Counted from the stretch's first letter, positions 21,357-30,272 are shown. The stretch: DNA of 64,000 bases from CAWAWP01 sp963841205 (GCA_963841205.1 CAWJCH010000016.1:42788-106787); one strand, 5' to 3'. Program-made: numbers and translations. Notes: generated from the letters alone by a model not told the origin.

Positions 21357-22307
21357 TTGCCATCCGACGAGTCGACTTCTCAGCAGACTCCGTTCGGCGA
21401 CGTGGAGGCGGTGCGGTCCGCGCTGGCGGCGCACTCGTACATCGCCGATCGCGGGCTCGCGACGGCGATTTTCCTGGCGGTGCGTCGCTCGAAGCCGCTA
21501 CTACTGGAGGGCGAGCCGGGGGTCGGCAAGACGGAGGTCGCGCGGGTGCTCGCGGCGGCGCTCGGTACTCGGCTGATCCGATTGCAGTGCTACGAGGGCA
21601 TCGATCTCGCTACGGCGGTCTACGAATGGAACTACGCGCGGCAATTGCTCTATATCCGCTCGCTCGAGGGCGACGCGGCGGCACGAGCGACCACAGCCGA
21701 CCGGTCGGGGGCGGCGCTGCGCGACGTATTTTCGCCGGAATTTTTGGTGCGGAGGCCGCTGCTCGAGGCGATCGATCCGTCGCTCGACCGCGCGCCGGTG
21801 TTGCTGATCGATGAACTCGACCGCTCTGACGCGGAGTTCGAGGCGTATCTTCTCGAACTTCTGAGCGACTTTCAGGTCACGATCCCAGAGATTGGGACGC
21901 TGCGGGCGGCGCACCCGCCGATCGTGGTGCTGACCTCGAACCGCACGCGCGACATCCATGACGCGCTGCGGCGGCGATGCCTGTATTACTGGATCGAGTA
22001 CCCGACGCTGGAGAAGGAATTCGCCATCGTGCGCGCGCGGGTGCCGGAGGCGCCGGAGGAACTGGCGCGACAGGTGGTGGCATTCGTGCAGGCGCTGCGT
22101 GGGGAGGATCTCTTCAAGGCGCCGGGGGTCTCAGAGACGCTCGATTGGCTCGAAGCGTTGCTCACCCTCGGCCAGTCGGCTCTCTCGGAGCAGGGGGCAC
22201 GCGATTCGCTCGGCGCGCTGCTGAAATATCAGGACGACCTGCAAAAAGTCGTGGAAGCCGACTTGCTGGCGCGGCTGGTCGAGCGCGTGCGAGGCGCACA
22301 GTCGTGA
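21357..22307 (+). CDS. MoxR/CoxD-type AAA+ ATPase
   Basis: 316-residue MoxR-family ATPase, the class that works with VWA proteins to mature or insert cofactors in other complexes (CoxD of CO dehydrogenase is the best known relative). Walker A is LLEGEPGVGKTEVARVLA, Walker B VLLIDELDRSD, sensor 1 IVVLTSNRTRDIHDALRRR. The RLQCYEGIDLATAVYEWNYARQ (quoted within limit) segment is characteristic of the CoxD-like branch. The start is TTG at 21357 with GAGGGA upstream. Its stop overlaps the start of the VWA gene, so translation is probably coupled. Confidence 0.88.
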   Translation: MPSDESTSQQTPFGDVEAVRSALAAHSYIADRGLATAIFLAVRRSKPLLLEGEPGVGKTEVARVLAAALGTRLIRLQCYEGIDLATAVYEWNYARQLLYIRSLEGDAAARATTADRSGAALRDVFSPEFLVRRPLLEAIDPSLDRAPVLLIDELDRSDAEFEAYLLELLSDFQVTIPEIGTLRAAHPPIVVLTSNRTRDIHDALRRRCLYYWIEYPTLEKEFAIVRARVPEAPEELARQVVAFVQALRGEDLFKAPGVSETLDWLEALLTLGQSALSEQGARDSLGALLKYQDDLQKVVEADLLARLVERVRGAQS

Positions 22308-23593
22308 GCGGATTTGTGCAGCTCGGCGCGACCGAGGAGGCGCGAGGCGAGCTGTTGCTGGCTCGCCTCGTCGATTTCTCAAGGCTCTTGTGGGAGTTGG
22401 GACTGGACGTTGGCACGGGGCGCGTGGTCGAGCTGGCGGAATGCCTACCGCTGATCGACGTGGCCGACCGCGAGGCGTTCTACACCGCGTTGAAGGTCAG
22501 TCTCGTCTCGAAGCACGAGCACGAGGGTATGTTCGATGCGGCGTTCGCCTACTATTGGCGCGTTCCATCGGACGGCGTAGCGACGCTACCCGCCGAGTTG
22601 GAGGGCGCGCGACGCCGGACGCTGCCGCTGCCCGGTCACCGGTCTGAGCGGGCGCGGGAAGATGCAACGCCGTCGGTGGGGACGCCGATCCGCGAGCAGC
22701 CGCGGCACCCGGCGTCGCGGCTGGCGCAGGCACGGCGCGCCAAGCAGGAATCCGCGCCGGATGATGAGCCCGCTTTCGCACACGCGTACAGTCGCGAGGA
22801 GGTGTTGCGACGCAAGGACTTCGAGGAGTTCACCTGGGAGGAGCTGCAGGAGGCACGCGCGCTGATGGAACGGGCGCGCTGGCGGCTGGGCGAACGGCAG
22901 ACGCGGCGTCTCAGGCACGCCCGACGCGGTCGCGAGCTGGATCTGCGTCGCACGATTCGGCGTAGTCTTCGCACGGGGGGCGAGCCAATCGAACTGGCGC
23001 GTCGCGCGCGGCGCTGGAAGCCGCGACCGCTGGTGATCCTCTGCGACATTAGCGGATCAATGAGCGTCTACTCGCGGTTGCTGCTGCACTTCGTGCATAC
23101 AGTCGCCAATGGGCTGGAAAACGTTGAGACGTTCGTCTTCGGCACGCGGCTGACGCGAGTGACGCGGCAACTCAATCGGCGCGACGTAGATCAGGCGCTG
23201 CGTGACGTGACGCGCAGCGTGGCGGACTGGTCGGGCGGCACGCGCATCGGCGACTCGCTGCGCGCCTTCAACTATCGCTGGGCACGGCGGGTGTTGGGTC
23301 GCGGTGCGGTGGCGCTGATCATCAGCGACGGGTGGGATCGCGGCGACGTGCGCGCGCTGGCCGGGGAGATGGAACGGCTGCGACGCAACTGCCATCGCTT
23401 GATCTGGCTCAACCCGTTGCTGGGCCAGGAGGATTACCGGCCCGTCACGGCGGGGATGCGCGCGGCGCTGCCCTTCATCGACGATTTTCTGCCGGCGAAT
23501 AACCTCGACAGCCTCCTCGCGCTCGGGCACGCCCTCGAAGCGATGGGCGAGGGGCGCCGTCCCAGCCGCCGACACACGGGACGCATTGCATAG
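22304..23593 (+). CDS. VWA-domain protein, CoxE-like partner of MoxR
   Basis: 429 residues ending in a von Willebrand factor A domain. The metal-ion-dependent adhesion site is intact: VILCDISGSMS (DxSxS), a Thr in WSGGTRIGDSL and an Asp in IISDGWDRGD. The N-terminal 200 residues are charged and arginine-rich with no known catalytic motif. The start is GTG at 22304, which overlaps the MoxR stop by four bases (GTGA), a classic coupling arrangement. MoxR-VWA pairs act as chaperone-like machines on a third target; the target is not evident here, since no CO dehydrogenase gene is present. Confidence 0.88.
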   Translation: MSGFVQLGATEEARGELLLARLVDFSRLLWELGLDVGTGRVVELAECLPLIDVADREAFYTALKVSLVSKHEHEGMFDAAFAYYWRVPSDGVATLPAELEGARRRTLPLPGHRSERAREDATPSVGTPIREQPRHPASRLAQARRAKQESAPDDEPAFAHAYSREEVLRRKDFEEFTWEELQEARALMERARWRLGERQTRRLRHARRGRELDLRRTIRRSLRTGGEPIELARRARRWKPRPLVILCDISGSMSVYSRLLLHFVHTVANGLENVETFVFGTRLTRVTRQLNRRDVDQALRDVTRSVADWSGGTRIGDSLRAFNYRWARRVLGRGAVALIISDGWDRGDVRALAGEMERLRRNCHRLIWLNPLLGQEDYRPVTAGMRAALPFIDDFLPANNLDSLLALGHALEAMGEGRRPSRRHTGRIA

Positions 23594-23692
23594 ATAGTGG
23601 ACATGGGTGGCCCATTTCGGCTAGGATGGGGTTACACTTATGGCGCATGCAAGGCGCGGGGTGTGCGTGCGATCACTTGGAGGTGTCGGGGG

Positions 23693-24556
23693 ATGGCTGT
23701 CGTCACGAGTATCATCAATCTAAAGGGCGGCGTGGGCAAGACCACCCTGACTATGGCGCTCGCGCACTACCTCGCCGGGGAGCACTCGAAGCGCGTCCTC
23801 GTGATCGACCTCGACCCACAGACCAACGCGACGATCGCAATGGTCAACGAACGCCGGTGGCGCGAACGCGATCAGGCGGGGCAGACGCTCTATCAGTTGT
23901 TCAAGGACCAACTCGACGGCACCCATCAGTTCTCTGCGCAAGAGGCGATCATGTCGCGGGTGTCGAACGTCGCTGGCGGCGTGCCGGGGCTCGACCTGCT
24001 GCCGTCGAGCATCCGCCTGCACCGCATCCAGGACAAGATTACCAAGATCGCCGATCTCGACACGTTCCGCTCAGGGCCGACGTACGCCGTCCGCGAGGCA
24101 TTGCGCGATGTGTTGCCGCACTACGACCACGTGCTGATCGACTGCCCGCCGAACCTCGGCATCATCACGCTCAACGGCATCGCGATCAGCCGCTATTTCT
24201 TGATCCCGGTCGTGCCGGACATCCTCTCGACGCTCGGCGTGCCGCTGGTGCTCGACCGCATGGCCGACTTCGCCCTGCGCGCGCAGCACGAAATTTTCGG
24301 CCTGGGTATCGTCGTCTCGCGATTCCGGCCTACCAGCCGGCTGCACAAACAGACGGTGATGAGCATGCGCCGCGACGCGATTCCGGGCATCCACCCGCCG
24401 ATATTTAACACGATCATCACCGAGGCGGTGGAGGTGGCGGAGGCCGCGGACATCGAAGAGAACGTCATGACGCTGCGTCAGAAGTTCGGCGGCAACGGCC
24501 CGCATAAGCAGTTCAGCGCACTGGCCGACGAATATCTGCGCTACGTGGGTGGCTAA
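23693..24556 (+). CDS. ParA/Soj-family ATPase
   Basis: 287 residues with the deviant Walker A of the ParA/MinD class (INLKGGVGKTTLTMALAHYL), a VLVIDLDPQTNATIA switch and IDCPPNLGI. The family partitions DNA or positions large complexes by ATP-dependent surface binding. There is no parB gene or obvious centromere repeat nearby, so it is an orphan and more likely positions another cargo. The ATG at 23693 has GGAGG ten bases upstream. It follows the MoxR-VWA pair on the same strand by 100 bases and may be in the same transcript. Confidence 0.85.
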   Translation: MAVVTSIINLKGGVGKTTLTMALAHYLAGEHSKRVLVIDLDPQTNATIAMVNERRWRERDQAGQTLYQLFKDQLDGTHQFSAQEAIMSRVSNVAGGVPGLDLLPSSIRLHRIQDKITKIADLDTFRSGPTYAVREALRDVLPHYDHVLIDCPPNLGIITLNGIAISRYFLIPVVPDILSTLGVPLVLDRMADFALRAQHEIFGLGIVVSRFRPTSRLHKQTVMSMRRDAIPGIHPPIFNTIITEAVEVAEAADIEENVMTLRQKFGGNGPHKQFSALADEYLRYVGG

Positions 24557-24631
24557 GTCAGGGTACCCCACGTCTATACCTGTACGTGAGGGGCGGGCGT
24601 GGAGTACCGGGACGCTGGAGGAGGCGAGCAC

Positions 24632-25342
24632 ATGCAAATGCGCTCCGCCGAAGAGTCGCAGTCGTTCGCCATGAGCCAGGACGCGCAGCCGCCGACGCCG
24701 CGGGAAGCGAACAAGCCAATGCCGCCGAACGACGAGCTGCCAGAGCCGCATGCAGACATCGACGCAACGACGGACCGGGACACCACGATCGTCACAGCTC
24801 CCAATGTCCCATTGCCGGCCTCCAGCGTGACGGCGACGCCGAATCGCGCACAAGGGTCCGCATCGCCTGGGCGAGCGGCGCCCGCGCAAGGCTACGTATC
24901 CCCGCATCTGCCCGCCCATCCGACGCCTCACTCCGAGGTCGCCACTACTCTCACCTTCACTCCAAATACGGCGGCGGGGGTGAGCTATCTCTTCCTGTGG
25001 GTCTCGGGGGTGTTAATCTTCTTCAATGAGCGTCGAAATCGAAATGTGCGATTCCACGCGCTACAATCGATCCTGTTTAGCGCGCTGGCAACGGTCGCGG
25101 GCGTGGTGGCCAGCGTCCTCACAGCGCTGATGGTGGACATCAGCCGCGCAACGCACTGGAGCGTCTTTGGCGTGATTGGCTGGGGACTTGCTGTGCTTAC
25201 AGCGTTTACCATCGTAGTTCTCTGGTCCTCGTTGACCATCGCCGCATGGACGGGGAGCGGGCTTGCCTTGCCGATACTAGGTCGATATGCCACGCAGTAC
25301 GCCGCACCCGAAGAACAGTCCCTCCCAGCGCCGCATGCCTGA
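24632..25342 (+). CDS. DUF4870-like membrane protein with disordered N-terminus
   Basis: About 236 residues. The first 115 are rich in Pro, Ala, Thr and charged residues and look disordered; then come three to four membrane helices (GVSYLFLWVSGVLIFF; ILFSALATVAGVVASVLTALM; VIGWGLAVLTAFTIVVLWSSLTIAAW). The motif FFNERRNRNVRFHALQSI between helices 1 and 2 is typical of DUF4870 proteins. ATG at 24632 follows GGAGGAGG. The next gene encodes a similar protein, and the two overlap or abut, so they are probably a duplicated pair. Function unknown. Confidence 0.7.
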   Translation: MQMRSAEESQSFAMSQDAQPPTPREANKPMPPNDELPEPHADIDATTDRDTTIVTAPNVPLPASSVTATPNRAQGSASPGRAAPAQGYVSPHLPAHPTPHSEVATTLTFTPNTAAGVSYLFLWVSGVLIFFNERRNRNVRFHALQSILFSALATVAGVVASVLTALMVDISRATHWSVFGVIGWGLAVLTAFTIVVLWSSLTIAAWTGSGLALPILGRYATQYAAPEEQSLPAPHA

Positions 25343-25946
25343 ATCCTTTCACGGCGGTGATGCGGCGCGCGTTTCGCGCATCCCTGCGATACCGCCACCT
25401 CCGCTGGAGATGCGCGCGCAGAGCGAGGCCTCACCGGCGGAAATCGACCATCCAGCTCCGCGCAATGAGATTGCGTCGCGCGCTATGACGAGCCCGATCA
25501 TCGGGCAGGATCGTGGGCGAATGGCCTTGGAAGCGCCGACTACCAGCATTGTGACCCTCAGCAATCCGCGCCTGCGCGCGCTCTCGGTTTATGCGCTGCC
25601 GTTCGCTCCGGCGGTGGTGGTGTTGCTGCGCGAACGGCGCAATGCGTTCGTGCGCCTGCACGCGGCGCGGGCGCTGGCCTTCTACGGGTTTATTGGCATC
25701 GCGCAGATCGTGCTCTTCGTCGCGCTCGTCTTGATCGGCGGCTTCGCCTCGGACAGCGTCGCCGCGTTCGCCTTTGGGCTGCTTTTCTATGGGCTCTTCG
25801 GCCTGCTCGGCGTCGCGGCTGTCGTCTTCTGGCTGCGGTTGCTCGCCGACGCGGCGGCAGGCACGTTGACGTCGGTTCCGCTGCTGACGTCAGCGGCGTG
25901 GCGTATCGAATGGGCTTTCGCGCGACTGCAGCGGCTTCCGGGATGA
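25335..25946 (+). CDS. Second DUF4870-like membrane protein
   Basis: About 203 residues if begun at the ATG at 25335, which overlaps the end of the preceding gene by eight bases; a longer frame from 25287 is possible and no good ribosome site decides. The architecture repeats the neighbour: a proline-rich disordered N-terminus, then helices (LSVYALPFAPAVVVLL; ALAFYGFIGIAQIVLFVALVLI; FGLLFYGLFGLLGVAAVVFWL) with LRERRNAFVRLHAARAL between helices 1 and 2, matching the partner's ERRNRNVRFHALQS. The two may pair in the membrane. Overlap with both neighbours suggests cotranscription with recX. Confidence 0.65.
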   Translation: MPESFHGGDAARVSRIPAIPPPPLEMRAQSEASPAEIDHPAPRNEIASRAMTSPIIGQDRGRMALEAPTTSIVTLSNPRLRALSVYALPFAPAVVVLLRERRNAFVRLHAARALAFYGFIGIAQIVLFVALVLIGGFASDSVAAFAFGLLFYGLFGLLGVAAVVFWLRLLADAAAGTLTSVPLLTSAAWRIEWAFARLQRLPG

Positions 25947-25972
25947 TGCGAATCGCAAAGAAGAGTACCTCG

Positions 25973-26680
25973 ATGACTACTTTACCATCCCTCACCATCA
26001 CTGCACTGGAGCCGCGGGTACACCGTCCGGATCGCTACAACCTCTTCATCGACGGTGCGTTCGCGCTGGGGGTGGATGAGGCGACGGTCGTCGCGGAAGG
26101 CTTCTACGTCGGGAAGACGCTGGCGCCCGCGGAACTGGACGAACTGAAGACGCGCGTTGCCGAACATGGTCTCTACGACGCGGCGCTGCGCTTCCTCGCC
26201 GCGCGGCCACGCAGCCGCGCCGAGGTTCGCCGCCGGTTGTTGACGCCAAAGCCGAAAAAGCCAGCGCCCGATCCCGAGGCCGTTGATCACATCCTCGACC
26301 GGCTTGCGGAGCGATCGCTATTGAACGATGGCGACTTTGCGGCGTTTTGGGTGGAGAATCGCGAGCGGTTCAGTCCACGCTCGGCACGAGCTCTGGAGCA
26401 GGAGCTGCGGCAACGCGGCGTCGCGCGCGAAACGGTGGAGGAGCTGAGCCAGCCAGAGCGCGATGCGGAACGCGCACTCGAGGCGGGGCGGCAGCGATTG
26501 CACCTGATGGCAGGGATCGACTACCAAACGTTCCGCACGCGGATGGGGCAGTTTCTGCAGCGGCGCGGGTTCAGCTATGGTGTCGCGCGCGACGCGGTGC
26601 GCATCCTGTGGACTGAGGCGGGCGGCATGGACGCAGCGGATGAGGATGATGACGCGGCGGACGCGGCGGACGAGGAGTAG
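25973..26680 (+). CDS. recX: Regulatory protein RecX
   Basis: Modulator of the RecA recombinase, blocking filament growth. About 235 residues with three-helix repeats typical of the family: DAALRFLAARPRSRAEVRRRL, LAERSLLNDGDFAAFWVENR and the late RRGFSYGVARDAV. The N-terminal ITALEPRVHRPDRYNLFIDG is also characteristic of RecX proteins from this group. The ATG at 25973 is preferred, though in-frame Met codons exist at 25898 and 25943. The C-terminus ends in an acidic Asp/Ala/Glu tail (ADEDDDAADAADEE). recA is not in the window. Confidence 0.85.
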   Translation: MTTLPSLTITALEPRVHRPDRYNLFIDGAFALGVDEATVVAEGFYVGKTLAPAELDELKTRVAEHGLYDAALRFLAARPRSRAEVRRRLLTPKPKKPAPDPEAVDHILDRLAERSLLNDGDFAAFWVENRERFSPRSARALEQELRQRGVARETVEELSQPERDAERALEAGRQRLHLMAGIDYQTFRTRMGQFLQRRGFSYGVARDAVRILWTEAGGMDAADEDDDAADAADEE

Positions 26681-26703
26681 CGGTCGAGGAACGGGGCGCG
26701 GGA

Positions 26704-26731
26704 TTGCGACAGGTGCATACTGGCGTATAAG
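26704..26731 (+). promoter_or_regulatory. Candidate promoter of the SMI1-type gene
   Basis: TTGCGA (26704-26709) and TATAAG (26726-26731) are separated by 16 bases, 29 bases before the ATG at 26761. Fits a housekeeping-sigma promoter and suggests that this gene is transcribed apart from recX. Confidence 0.45.
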
Positions 26732-26760
26732 TTATGATGGGGACCCGTGGAGGTTCTGCT

Positions 26761-27375
26761 ATGCCACCTGATATTGCCCGCTTGCAGACGAAGCTGGACG
26801 AGCTGCGACGCCGCGACCCGCAGTTCAAGGTATTCGGCGCATCTACCCATCGCTACGTGCTCGATCCATGTCTCTCGAAGGAGCAGATACGCGAAGCGGA
26901 ATCGCAGTATGGCATTGATATACCGGAGGAGTATCGAAACTTCCTGCTGTTCATGGGCAACGGTGGGGCCGGACCTGCATATGGAGATTTCCCCCTCAAA
27001 ACCGCATTGACGCAGAGCGTTGATGACGTGCACCTCCTTCGGCTCCCATTTCCACACGTGCGCTATTGGAATATTAAACCCGAGGACATTGGGCTGGTGC
27101 GGGATCGAGACTACGCGATATTCGACGAGATCTATGGTAGCGATGCGTTCGCCCCAGGGGCGTTGCGAGTCTCCCCTGAAGGAGATGGCTATTTCGATCT
27201 TCTCGTAGTTATCGGCGAGGAACGGGGCCACATGTGGCTCGATGGGAGAACCAGCGATGGAGGCATCGAGCCAATGATAATCCCTCCCGATCCAGACACA
27301 CGCATGAGCTTCTCGGTTTGGTATGAGTACTGGCTCGACCGGTCTCTTGCTAAGATGGCCGAGCAGGCTCAGTAG
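26761..27375 (+). CDS. SMI1/KNR4-family protein
   Basis: 204 residues with the SMI1/KNR4 (SUKH) signature: an N-terminal LSKEQIREAESQYGIDIPEEY followed by RNFLLFMGNGGAGPAYGDFPL, a central acidic YAIFDEIYGSDAF and LLVVIGEERGHMWLDGR. Proteins of this superfamily are commonly immunity factors for polymorphic toxins, or housekeeping proteins of unknown role. No toxin or secretion gene is adjacent. The ATG at 26761 follows GGAGG; a promoter is visible upstream. Local base composition is less GC-biased than the flanks, which hints at acquisition. It converges with the SPFH-like gene. Confidence 0.75.
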   Translation: MPPDIARLQTKLDELRRRDPQFKVFGASTHRYVLDPCLSKEQIREAESQYGIDIPEEYRNFLLFMGNGGAGPAYGDFPLKTALTQSVDDVHLLRLPFPHVRYWNIKPEDIGLVRDRDYAIFDEIYGSDAFAPGALRVSPEGDGYFDLLVVIGEERGHMWLDGRTSDGGIEPMIIPPDPDTRMSFSVWYEYWLDRSLAKMAEQAQ

Positions 27376-27456
27376 GGTTGAGCACCGAGCCGAGGGCGCA
27401 GCAAAGATGCTCTGATGTGTCGGGCGTGGTGGCATGATCGAGTACCTGCTTGGAGA

Positions 27457-28893
27457 TTACTGCTTGCGGCTGCGCTCTAGCTTGGCGGCGTGGCCCATCA
27501 AGATGCGCGCCGCACTCTCGGCGTCGAAGTTGACCTGCGCCGCGCGCAGGGGGTCGCGCGCCAAGCTGGCGAACGCCTCGGCAATGGCGCGGATGGTCAC
27601 GGGATCGGTGATGCGCTGTTCGGCTATTGCCTGATAAGCCCCGGTGAGCGTCTCAGGATCGAGGGCGTCGGGAAGAGGAGGAGGCGCCGCGAGGTCGTCC
27701 GGTGTGGCAGGGCGTGCGTAAAACGGAGCATACGATCCGCTTGCCGGCGTGGGGAGCGGCGTGGTCGATGCTCGTTGAATCTCGGCACCAGGCTGGGGCG
27801 GCTCGACCAGAATTCGTCGTTGATCACTTGCTGTGTCTGAGCGATTCTTCTCGTTTTCGTTCTGCAATGAGACATCTTGCATGTGGACGGTGATGTCCCG
27901 GATCCCGAGCTCGCCGGCGCGTTCGATAAGAGCACGGCGATAGATCGCGCAAAGCTGCTCGGCAGGATGCTCGACCGAGTCGTCCTGGGGAAGCCGTGCC
28001 CACTCGTCTAGCGAAAGCTCCAGCGTGGCGACCGCGGTGTCGCGTAACTCATTCGTCCATGCTTCGGCAGTGAGTACGACCCGATGTGCGGCAGAATGCG
28101 CTATGCGGAACCCGATCACGGCGGCCGCACGAGCAATAAGAGGTTGCCCGTCCTCGGACTGAGCGAGAACCTCTGTCGGGCCGCAGACGAGCGTGTGGAC
28201 TCGTAACTCTAGAGTTTTGTGGACACGCTCGCCCGGCGCCAGCATCCATACACCCGCAGCCAGCGTGCGGAAATAGGCGCCGGCCAGCGTCGTGACGGCA
28301 GTGGATCCCGTCGGCACCTCGTACGCGCGACGCCGGCCGTACCACGCGACGAGTGCGGCGAGTAGCACAACGAGCACAACGCCGCCGATGATACCCCAAT
28401 AGACGCTTGCCGTCACGACCACATAGGACACGAGCCCGCGCAACACCATAAGCAGCCATCCCGGCGTGTTGTCGGTTGCGAGATAGAGCCCGAACCCCCA
28501 AATCATGCCGAGCACAAGGTAGAAAACGAGCAACTCTATGAGGGTGGTGGGCGAGACGATCGGCGCTCCCGCGGTCCCGTGCTGATTGCTGAAGAGTATC
28601 GCCAGGAGGAGGAGGAGGATACCCGCAACAGGTGGGAAGAAAGCTGGCGACCAGCGCTTCACGAAGTCGAGCCAAGCCGGCGCCAGCACCCGGCGCGAAC
28701 TGGCAGAGTCCGGCGACGATGGGCGCTTACTCGCAGTGCGCGAGTCATCGTACGCTGCTCGGTTATCTTGCAACGAGTCGTGCCGCTCATTTGCTGGGGT
28801 ATTGACCCCAGGACGAGTCGGAACGTTGGCCTGGAAGTGCATCCTCGACATGCTGCGACCACCAGCGAAGTAGCCAATCCTGCGGGGATCCAT
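27457..28893 (-). CDS. Membrane protein with SPFH/band 7-like domain
   Basis: 478 residues at most. A disordered N-terminus is followed by several membrane helices (FFPPVAGILLLLLAILF; LIELLVFYLVLGMIWGFGLYL; a long hydrophobic stretch ending LVVLLAALVAWYG). After residue 200 a soluble part resembles SPFH/band 7 proteins: YEVPTGSTAVTTLAGAYFRTLAAG, GPTEVLAQSEDGQPLIARAAAVIGFRI and RALIERAGELGIRDITVHMQDV. Such proteins scaffold membrane microdomains. The C-terminus is proline-rich then helical. The start is uncertain: 28893, 28851 or 28842. Assignment is by pattern, not search. Confidence 0.6.
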   Translation of the reverse strand: MDPRRIGYFAGGRSMSRMHFQANVPTRPGVNTPANERHDSLQDNRAAYDDSRTASKRPSSPDSASSRRVLAPAWLDFVKRWSPAFFPPVAGILLLLLAILFSNQHGTAGAPIVSPTTLIELLVFYLVLGMIWGFGLYLATDNTPGWLLMVLRGLVSYVVVTASVYWGIIGGVVLVVLLAALVAWYGRRRAYEVPTGSTAVTTLAGAYFRTLAAGVWMLAPGERVHKTLELRVHTLVCGPTEVLAQSEDGQPLIARAAAVIGFRIAHSAAHRVVLTAEAWTNELRDTAVATLELSLDEWARLPQDDSVEHPAEQLCAIYRRALIERAGELGIRDITVHMQDVSLQNENEKNRSDTASDQRRILVEPPQPGAEIQRASTTPLPTPASGSYAPFYARPATPDDLAAPPPLPDALDPETLTGAYQAIAEQRITDPVTIRAIAEAFASLARDPLRAAQVNFDAESAARILMGHAAKLERSRKQ

Positions 28894-28998
28894 CCACAGG
28901 GGACGGGACCGTCAACCGCCACCGCTTCCATCGCACTTGACGCGTGAGCAATCGCGGCCCCTACCGACAGGGCAGAGCATGTTTCGGGCCACTCGGCT

Positions 28999-29110
28999 GA
29001 AGTGACATGCTCCCCACGGCTAACGCCGGGGGCTTCTCAGTTCGTCGCGGCGGCCACCGCCACCGCTCCCTGCCGGGCCTGCCCGGCCCGGAGCATGTTG
29101 CGCGCTGCGT
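28999..29110 (-). ncRNA. Candidate TnpB guide RNA (omega/reRNA) scaffold
   Basis: In active IS605-type elements the 3' end of tnpB and the right-end hairpin form the guide RNA scaffold, with flanking host sequence as guide. The hairpin GCCCCCGGC...GCCGTGGGGAGC just after the tnpB stop fits this and is shared with the miniature copy. Expression is inferred, not shown. Confidence 0.3.
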
Positions 29111-29192
29111 CCTCATCGCGGTCCATGACCAGCCCGCAGGTGGGGCAGACGTGGGTGCGCACCGCGCGACTCTTGGGCACCCGCTCCCCACA

Positions 29193-29229
29193 GCCGCCGA
29201 CAGCCGCCACAGCCGCCACAGCCGCCACA
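29193..29229. repeat. 9-base tandem array in tnpB zinc ribbon
   Basis: GCCGCCACA three times (29203-29229) preceded by a 10-base variant GCCGCCGACA. In tnpB this repeats Cys-Gly-Gly around the first cysteine pair; the 10-base unit shifts the frame. Confidence 0.85.
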
Positions 29230-29272
29230 GTCCTGGCTGGTGAACGCGGGGGACACCGCGACAACCCACTGG

Positions 29273-29308
29273 CCAGCGTCTGCTGCTGGGCCAGCGTCTG
29301 CTGCTGGG
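29273..29308. repeat. 18-base tandem duplication in tnpB
   Basis: CCAGCGTCTGCTGCTGGG occurs twice with no gap (29273-29290, 29291-29308). It duplicates six codons (PAADAG in the working frame). Confidence 0.9.
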
Positions 29309-29459
29309 CTCGTGCGGAGGGGGCGGAACGCCGCCCAGCCGGCATCACGGATGCTCGTGGCGAGGGGGCGATTCCGCCCCCTCGTGCGGACCGGCACGTC
29401 TTCCCGCTCGATCGCGTCGTAGGTGCCGCAGGAGGGGCAGGGCCGTCTTGTGGTGGAAG

Positions 29460-29520
29460 GCGGTGCGTTGGGCGGTGCGTTGGGCGGGTGCGTTGGGCGG
29501 TGCGTTGGGCGGTGCGTTGG
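29460..29520. repeat. 12-base tandem array, five copies, in tnpB
   Basis: GCGGTGCGTTGG is repeated five times; the third copy has an extra G (29484-29496), which breaks the reading frame. It lies between the RuvC Asp and Glu regions. Confidence 0.92.
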
Positions 29521-30232
29521 CGCGGCACTTTCTGTTGTGGCCGGGCCAGCAGTTGCACCGCCTTCTTGCGACGCTTGCTGCCCTGCTTGCGGCGAGCGGC
29601 GCGCCGTTGGGCCTTGGCGAGTTGCGTTGCCGTCTTGCGCTGGTGGCGCGGAGGCTCGACCTGCTCCCCATCGGCGGTGCTGAGGAACACCTGCAAGCCG
29701 ACGTCGATGCCGGTTTCCCGCCCGCTGCGAGGAAGCGACTCCGTGGGCACCTCCGCACACGAGATGCACGCCTCCCAGCCGTCCGCCTCCCGCGCGAGGG
29801 TGACGGTCTTGGGCGTGCCCTGGAGCGGACGGGGCAGCCGGAGGCGCAGACGCCCGCTCTTCGACGGGTTCAGCATGCCGCCATCCAGCACGGCGCCGCC
29901 GCCATCCTGCGGGCAGGTGAAGCTGTTGTCGCGGTTACGCCCCTGGCAGCGGGGGTAGCCCGGCTGCTCACCCGCCTTGACACGCCGGGAGAACGCCTGA
30001 TAGGCCCGCTCCACGCGCAAGATGCCATCCGGCAAGACCTGCGCGTTGACCTCGGCGTACTCGGGGAAAGCGGCTTTCAGGTCGGGCAATTCGGCCTTCT
30101 GCTGGGAGTACGTGGCACCCCTGCCTTCTCCGCGTCCCCACCACGTCTTGCGCTGGTGAAGGGCGGCGTGAGAGCGCGGGCGGCACTGCCACAGGACGGT
30201 TTCCAGCGCCTGTTCCTGTTCGGGCAGTGGCT

Positions 30233-30272
30233 GCAGTTTGTAGCAGTTTGTAGCAGTTTGTAGCAGTTTGTA
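30233..30272. repeat. 10-base tandem array, four copies, at the tnpB 5' end
   Basis: GCAGTTTGTA occurs four times in a row. The three extra copies total 30 bases, so they preserve the reading frame at the N-terminus of TnpB. Confidence 0.92.

Noticed and set aside
23693..24556. ParA as part of a chromosome or plasmid partition locus
   Set aside because: No parB gene or parS-like repeats were found around it.
26640..26680. Asp/Ala repeat at the recX 3' end as a separate regulatory repeat
   Set aside because: It simply encodes the acidic RecX tail.
29193..29520. Repeat arrays in tnpB as a possible CRISPR
   Set aside because: Units are contiguous without spacers and differ between arrays, so they are simple tandem repeats.
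30233..30272. Four 10-base repeats as plasmid-type iterons
   Set aside because: They lie inside the 5' coding region of tnpB, in phase with it, and no replication gene is near.
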